From: Planctomycetota bacterium | GTDB taxonomy: Bacteria > Planctomycetota > Planctomycetia > Isosphaerales > Isosphaeraceae | Reading direction: 5' to 3' | DNA length: 58,721 nucleotides | Assembly: GCA_028291545.1 (NCBI GenBank) | Contig: JAQGHR010000050.1 | Coordinates: 1 to 58,721, forward strand | Notes under the pieces: generated by a model | Seen by the model: the letters and a program-made list of their open reading frames with translations, nothing else | The model's database searches: none | Told to the model about the DNA's origin: nothing | Part shown: piece after piece, positions 54,378 to 58,721 of the stretch | Numbering within the stretch: the stretch's first letter is position 1 | How the letters are laid out: each line of letters starts with the position of its first letter | Made by a program: the position numbers and the translations under genes

Positions 54378-54979
54378 GGGACGTGGCCTCGTCTTCCCTG
54401 ACGATCAAACCCGCGCGGACATCCTGTTGCCGCCGACAGAAGCTTACCGTTCCCGTCGCGGGCGGACAAGCCATTTTGGGATCGCCAAGGCAACCGAAGA
54501 ACGCAGTTCCCGAGGAGGATTGCAAAGTTTCGATTTCGTCGAGGGGAATCCAAGATTTCACGCAGAGACGGGGAGGAAGGGCAGAGAACGCAGAGAATTC
54601 CAATTCGAGTACTTTTTCCCTCCTGGATTCTCCGCGTCCTCTGCGCTTCCTCGGCGTCTCTGCGTGAAACGCTTCGATTCCGACTTGGCAATCGCCCTGT
54701 GCGGTTCCCCCGATCAATCTCGCCTCCCGTCCCGATGATGTTCCTGAGAGCCGTTGTCCGGGCGCTCGGCGGGAGACCGCGATCGCGGGGGAGTGGGACT
54801 CGGTTCCTCACGTGGAATCAGGTTTCTGGCCCGAGACGGCGGCTCGGTCGCGCTGAGCCCGCCACATTCGGCCGAGCAACGATCGAAATCGCGTGACAGC
54901 CTCCCCATTGAGCCACCGGTACACGCGTGCTACCGTCGTCGAGGAACGAAATCTCTCCACGATGGACGGACGGCTCGCC
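54378..54979. other. Divergent intergenic region with a family B repeat
   Basis: 602 nt between divergent genes, with the palindromic element at 54546-54681. The rest has no convincing ORF; 54690-54890 is featureless to my eye. Confidence 0.5.
54546..54681. repeat. Family B palindromic repeat, copy 4
   Basis: Arms at about 54546-54601 and 54625-54681 (56-57 nt, several mismatches) share TTCACGCAGAGACG and the AACGCAGAGAA-type inner end. The centre is only about 23 nt. Confidence 0.88.
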
Positions 54980-57019
54980 ATGCGATCAATGTTCACATTT
55001 CTGCTTCTTGCTCTAACCTTTCCGGCCCTGGCCGATGGGCCGTCCGACAATATCCCGGCCAAGGTCCGGCCCATCCCGCCCAGGGGCATCGCCGTCCCCG
55101 ACGCCGAGCGCAAGGGCCTGGAAGAGGGGCTGACAAAGCTCGCTGAAAAGATCGCGGCCATTGAAGCGAAGAACGACACGAAACGCACGCGATTCTTGCC
55201 CGACATCCGCATCCATCACAAGGCCGTCCGCTACGCGCTCGATGGCGACGAGTTCTTCGACCCCAAGGAAGTCGCCACCGCCCGCGACATGATTGCGGAG
55301 GGCCTGTCGCGCGCCTCGTCGCTGCTCGAAACGGGCAAGGCCGCGTGGATGGACGTGCCCGGCGAGGTCTACCTGGGCTACGTCTCGAAGATCGACGGGT
55401 CGGTCCAGCCGTATTCCCTCATCGTGCCCGAATCCTGGCAGCGGCGGTCCCCCTATCGCCACCGCCTCGACATCTGGTTCCACGGCCGAGGCGAGACGCG
55501 GACCGAGGTCTTCTACTACAAGGAACGCCACAACAACCTCGGCGAATTCGCCCCCGAGGACGCCCTCGTCCTCCACCCCTACGGCCGCTTCTGCAACGCC
55601 GCCAAGTTCGCGGGCGAGGTCGATGCCTTCGAGGCCCTGGATGACGTGAAATCCCGCTACAAGATCGACGAGGACCGCATCTCCGTCCGCGGCTTCTCGA
55701 TGGGCGGGGCCTCGGCCTGGCATTTCGCGGTGCATTATCCGGACAAGTGGTTTGCGGCCAATCCGGGTGCGGGGTTCTCGGAGACACCGAGGTTTCTGGA
55801 TGTGTTTCAGAAGGAGAAGTTGGAGCCAACGTGGTACGAGAAAAAACTGTGGCAGATGTACGACTGCACGGATTGGGCAGAAAACCTGAGTGGTTGCCCG
55901 ACGGTGGCCTACAGCGGAGAACTTGACAGTCAGAAGCAGGCGGCGGACGTGATGGCGGAGGCTCTTGAGCGACAGAATCTCCGCCTGAAGCACGTCATCG
56001 GCCCGAAGACCAGGCATCAATATGATCCCTCGGCGAAGCGCGAGGTGATCCAGATCATGGACAGTCTGGCGCGACTCGGCCGCGATCGTTCTCGCCGCGA
56101 GGTCGACTTCTGGACGCCGACTCTCCGGTACAATCGTTCCGCTTGGATCACCATCGACGAGCTAGGCGAGCACTGGGAAGCCGCCCGGGTTCATGCCACC
56201 TTGGACGACGGCTTCACTGCCTACCGGCTTGTGGCGCAGAACGTCACGGCGATGACTATCGAATTCCCCGCCGGCACCGTCGATCCGGCCATGAGTGACC
56301 GCCTACAGACGTTCATTTTCGCCGACGCAGAAGGTCAAAAAGGACAGGTCGTTGACCGCGACGGACCAAAGACGGACTTGTCGTTCCGCGTTTCCTTCCA
56401 CAAAGAGGGGAAGGAATGGATGGCCGGACCCCGCCGAGCGACGGGCCTCCGCAAGAAGCACGGCCTCCAGGGACCCATCGACGACGCCTTCCTCGAACGC
56501 TTCACCTTCGTCCGACCCACAGGCACCAGCAAGAACGAAAAAGTCACCGCGTGGGTGAAGTCCGAAGGCGACCGCGCCGTCAGACGATGGCGGACCCAGA
56601 TGCGAGGCGACGCCATCGTGAGGGACGACACGGCCGTCAGCGATGCCGATATCGCGAGTTCAAATCTCGTCCTCTGGGGCGATCCCGAGAGCAACGCCGT
56701 CCTCAAGAAGATCGCCGACAAGCTGCCGATCCGGTGGGACGGGGACAACGTGGTCGTCGGTGAGAAAACGTACTCGGCCGCCGATCATGTGCCGATCCTG
56801 ATCTTCCCGAACCCGCTGAATGCCGAGAAATACGTCGTCCTGAACAGCGGGTTCACCTACCGCGAATACGACGACCTCAACAACGCCCGCCAGGTCCCCA
56901 AGCTGCCCGACTGGGCGATCGTGGACGTCCGCACACCGCCCAATAGCCGCTATCCGGGCAAGATCGTCGCGGCGGATTTCTTCGATGAGGCGTGGAAGAT
57001 CAAGACGAAAAAAGACTGA
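54980..57019 (+). CDS. Secreted esterase/peptidase-like alpha/beta hydrolase
   Basis: 679 aa from ATG 54980, which opens a signal peptide (MRSMFTFLLLALTFPALADG); ATG 54962 in the same frame is an alternative. Residues about 75-390 form an alpha/beta hydrolase with GFSMGGASAW (Ser nucleophile) and a later catalytic Asp (GELDSQ) and His (KTRHQYDP), in the style of prolyl oligopeptidase-like or PHB-depolymerase-like esterases found widely in planctomycetes. The C-terminal 280 residues are a separate beta-rich region without recognisable motif. Monocistronic; the substrate is unknown. Confidence 0.85.
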   Translation: MRSMFTFLLLALTFPALADGPSDNIPAKVRPIPPRGIAVPDAERKGLEEGLTKLAEKIAAIEAKNDTKRTRFLPDIRIHHKAVRYALDGDEFFDPKEVATARDMIAEGLSRASSLLETGKAAWMDVPGEVYLGYVSKIDGSVQPYSLIVPESWQRRSPYRHRLDIWFHGRGETRTEVFYYKERHNNLGEFAPEDALVLHPYGRFCNAAKFAGEVDAFEALDDVKSRYKIDEDRISVRGFSMGGASAWHFAVHYPDKWFAANPGAGFSETPRFLDVFQKEKLEPTWYEKKLWQMYDCTDWAENLSGCPTVAYSGELDSQKQAADVMAEALERQNLRLKHVIGPKTRHQYDPSAKREVIQIMDSLARLGRDRSRREVDFWTPTLRYNRSAWITIDELGEHWEAARVHATLDDGFTAYRLVAQNVTAMTIEFPAGTVDPAMSDRLQTFIFADAEGQKGQVVDRDGPKTDLSFRVSFHKEGKEWMAGPRRATGLRKKHGLQGPIDDAFLERFTFVRPTGTSKNEKVTAWVKSEGDRAVRRWRTQMRGDAIVRDDTAVSDADIASSNLVLWGDPESNAVLKKIADKLPIRWDGDNVVVGEKTYSAADHVPILIFPNPLNAEKYVVLNSGFTYREYDDLNNARQVPKLPDWAIVDVRTPPNSRYPGKIVAADFFDEAWKIKTKKD

Positions 57020-57042
57020 GCCGCCAGGGAAGCGGAAGAGTT

Positions 57043-57117
57043 ATCCGCAGATGAACGCAGATAAAAAAGTCGATTTTGTCCAATCCTAATCTGCGTTCAT
57101 CTGCGCCATCTGCGGAT
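57043..57117. repeat. Family B-related palindromic repeat (short variant)
   Basis: ATCCGCAGATGAACGCAGAT is mirrored by AATCTGCGTTCATCTGCG further on, with about 21 nt between the arms and an unpaired block in the right arm. Arm wording differs from the main B family, so it may be a separate family. It lies between the esterase and aminotransferase genes. Confidence 0.8.
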
Positions 57118-57215
57118 CGCCGTAGGCGTCCCCTCATCCTTAGTAGTCCAATCCTCGCCCCCTATCGGGTATGATACTCCCTTGACAGGAATCAACCGCC
57201 AATCGGATAGATGTC

Positions 57216-58466
57216 ATGAGCGACCCGGCGAACAGTCAGAATTTGATCGACGGAACCGGCCCCGCGCCGGGCGAGAGCTACACGATTTCCGTCTCTCCTC
57301 GGGTCAGGAACCTGCCGCCGTACCTGTTCGGCAAGATCAACGACCAGAAGCTCAAGATGCGCCAGGCCGGTCACGACGTGATCGACCTCGGGATGGGCAA
57401 CCCGACCGATCCGCCAAGTCCCGCGATCATCGACAAGCTCTGCGAGGCGGCCCGCGACGACAAGAATCATCGCTACAGTGTCGCGTCCGGCGTGCTGAAT
57501 CTGCGGAAGGAAGTGGCCAGCCGCTACCAGAGCCGCTTCAACGTGGACCTGGACCCGAACCTGGAGATCGTCACGACGATCGGGTCCAAGGAGGGGTTCA
57601 GCCACATGTGTCTGGCCCTCCTCGGCCCCGGCGACACCGCGCTCGTGCCCGCCCCCACCTTCCCGATCCACGCCCACGCCATCGCCCTGGCCGATGCCAA
57701 CGCGATCGCCCTGGACGTGCGGGACTCGCAGGCGTTCCTCAAGAACGTCGCGTCGATGTGCGAGAGCCTGTTCCCGAAGCCGAAGCTCCTGGTTTTGAAC
57801 TATCCGCACAACCCCACGGGAACGGTCGTGGAGCCGGCCTTCTTCGAGGAGGTGGTTGCGCTGGCGAAGAAATACAAGTTCCTCGTCGTTCACGACTTCG
57901 CGTATGGCGACGTGAGCTTCGACGATTACCTCGCGCCCAGCTTCCTCGCCGTGCCGGGCGCGAAGGACGTGGGCGTCGAGTTCACCACGATGTCCAAGGG
58001 CTACAACATGGCCGGCTGGCGCGTCGGGTTCGCCGCCGGGCACAAGGAGATCATCCGCGCGCTCAAGACCATCAAGGGCTATTACGACTATGGCCTGTTC
58101 CAGGCCGTTCAGATCGCCGCGATCGTCGCGCTGCGGCACGGCGAGGAAGCCCGCCTGGCCCAGGTCGCCGAGTACCAGATGCGTCGGGACGTCCTCGTCG
58201 ATGGCCTTCACCGGCTTGGCTGGGAGGTTGAGACGCCGCGAGCCGGCATGTTCGCCTGGGCCAAGATCCCCGAGCCGTGGTCGTCGAAGATGGGCTCCAT
58301 CGACTTCGCCATGAAGCTCCTGGAAGACGGCGACGTCGCCGTCAGCCCCGGCCGCGGGTTCGGCGAACTGGGCGAAGGCTATTTGCGAATGGCCCTCGTC
58401 GAGAACGATCAGCGCCTCCGTCAGGCCGTCCGCCAGATTGCCCGAGTCCTGCGCACGGATTCCTGA
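57216..58466 (+). CDS. alaC: Pyridoxal-phosphate aminotransferase, AlaC-like
   Basis: 416-aa class I/II aminotransferase. The early [20 protein letters not shown] and [13 protein letters not shown] are close to the E. coli AlaC (alanine aminotransferase) opening. PLP-binding features: Asn in NYPHNPTGT, Asp/Tyr in VHDFAYGD, Lys in [15 protein letters not shown], and the carboxylate-binding Arg in YLRMALVEN. Probably glutamate-pyruvate transamination, but LL-diaminopimelate aminotransferases are near relatives. A TATGAT hexamer at 57170-57175 could be a -10 box, without a visible -35. Confidence 0.85.
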   Translation: MSDPANSQNLIDGTGPAPGESYTISVSPRVRNLPPYLFGKINDQKLKMRQAGHDVIDLGMGNPTDPPSPAIIDKLCEAARDDKNHRYSVASGVLNLRKEVASRYQSRFNVDLDPNLEIVTTIGSKEGFSHMCLALLGPGDTALVPAPTFPIHAHAIALADANAIALDVRDSQAFLKNVASMCESLFPKPKLLVLNYPHNPTGTVVEPAFFEEVVALAKKYKFLVVHDFAYGDVSFDDYLAPSFLAVPGAKDVGVEFTTMSKGYNMAGWRVGFAAGHKEIIRALKTIKGYYDYGLFQAVQIAAIVALRHGEEARLAQVAEYQMRRDVLVDGLHRLGWEVETPRAGMFAWAKIPEPWSSKMGSIDFAMKLLEDGDVAVSPGRGFGELGEGYLRMALVENDQRLRQAVRQIARVLRTDS

Positions 58467-58641
58467 GACCCGCCGCGACGGGTGAGGGTTAGGCCACTTG
58501 CGCGTCATTGAACCGACTACTGACGGTGGCCTCGCCAACAAGACGAAGCAAGGGTTTTTTAATGGGGCGTCCCTGCCCGCCTATAAATATTCTTGGCTCA
58601 TGATGGGTTGCGGGGTGGCGGCGATGCAGGGCCTCGGAAAA

Positions 58642-58712
58642 GTAGGTCCGACTTCAGTCGGGCCCGTCCCCAACAAGAATCCCGGGACAGGACCGACTGA
58701 AGTCGGACCTAC
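58642..58712. repeat. Family A palindromic repeat, copy 3
   Basis: The left arm begins GTAGGTCCGACTTCAGTCGG at 58642 and the right arm at 58688-58712 ends CGGACCTAC; the inner parts of the arms have diverged more than in copies 1 and 2. It is near the window end, downstream of the aminotransferase gene. Confidence 0.88.
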
Positions 58713-58721
58713 CGCAGGGGA

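Noticed and set aside
58467..58641. Terminator candidate after the aminotransferase gene (ACCCG/CGGGT with a later T-run near 58555)
   Set aside because: The 5-bp stem is weak and the T-run lies about 70 nt further on, without a hairpin directly before it.

Overview
The window is about 58.7 kb of GC-rich chromosomal DNA from a planctomycete, most probably of the Isosphaeraceae (Singulisphaera/Isosphaera-like) kind; that placement is inferred from gene content, not from a marker gene. The indicators are a DUF1559 pilin-like protein, a PVC-type membrane-bound dehydrogenase with HEAT repeats and a C-terminal haem-binding CxxCH, a TIGR03067-like secreted protein, two surface proteins with an N-terminal LEPR-XLL-type motif, giant signal-peptide/TM proteins, and kdsB. 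No rRNA, tRNA, CRISPR array, transposase or phage gene was seen.

Layout. 1-12.4 kb: glgB, a zinc-ribbon/EEP/SGNH fusion protein and nadA on the minus strand; a translationally coupled pair of histidine kinases on the plus strand; malQ, a polytopic membrane protein and a small conserved protein on the minus strand. 12.7-24.3 kb, plus strand: a small helical protein, two giant secreted/membrane proteins (about 1130 and 2320 aa) that appear to be built from three related modules, and an ACT-domain protein. 24.3-32 kb: Nudix/winged-helix protein, acyl-CoA dehydrogenase-like protein, an ABC ATPase/permease pair, a TIM-barrel epimerase with a GT2 glycosyltransferase, and a flippase-like LPG_synthase_TM protein converging on it. 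32-38 kb, minus strand: a compact run miaB, SMI1/KNR4, Uma2, glnE, flippase-like gene, with several 4-nt ATGA overlaps. 38-45.4 kb, plus strand: alpha/beta hydrolase, PVC dehydrogenase, ApbE-DUF2271 and PepSY-type membrane protein. 45.4-58.7 kb: TIGR03067-like protein, DUF1559 protein, exported alpha-carbonic anhydrase, cupin, kdsB, subtilase, acyltransferase 3, esterase-like secreted protein and an AlaC-like aminotransferase.

Working together: glgB and malQ point to glycogen/alpha-glucan metabolism; nadA and the NrtR-like Nudix protein to NAD synthesis and possibly its regulation; glnE to control of glutamine synthetase; GT2, the LPG flippase-like protein, kdsB and the acyltransferase to envelope glycolipid/LPS work; ApbE-DUF2271 plus PepSY to periplasmic flavinylation and electron transfer.

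The intergenic DNA is unusual. At least four families of palindromic dispersed repeats occur here (A: 3 copies, B: 4 copies plus 1 variant, C: 2 copies, D: one perfect 67-nt palindrome with a tandem half copy). One A copy sits inside a B copy, and the two C copies form the C-terminal codons of two convergent genes. The least explained coding material is the 13.3-23.7 kb giant-protein locus.
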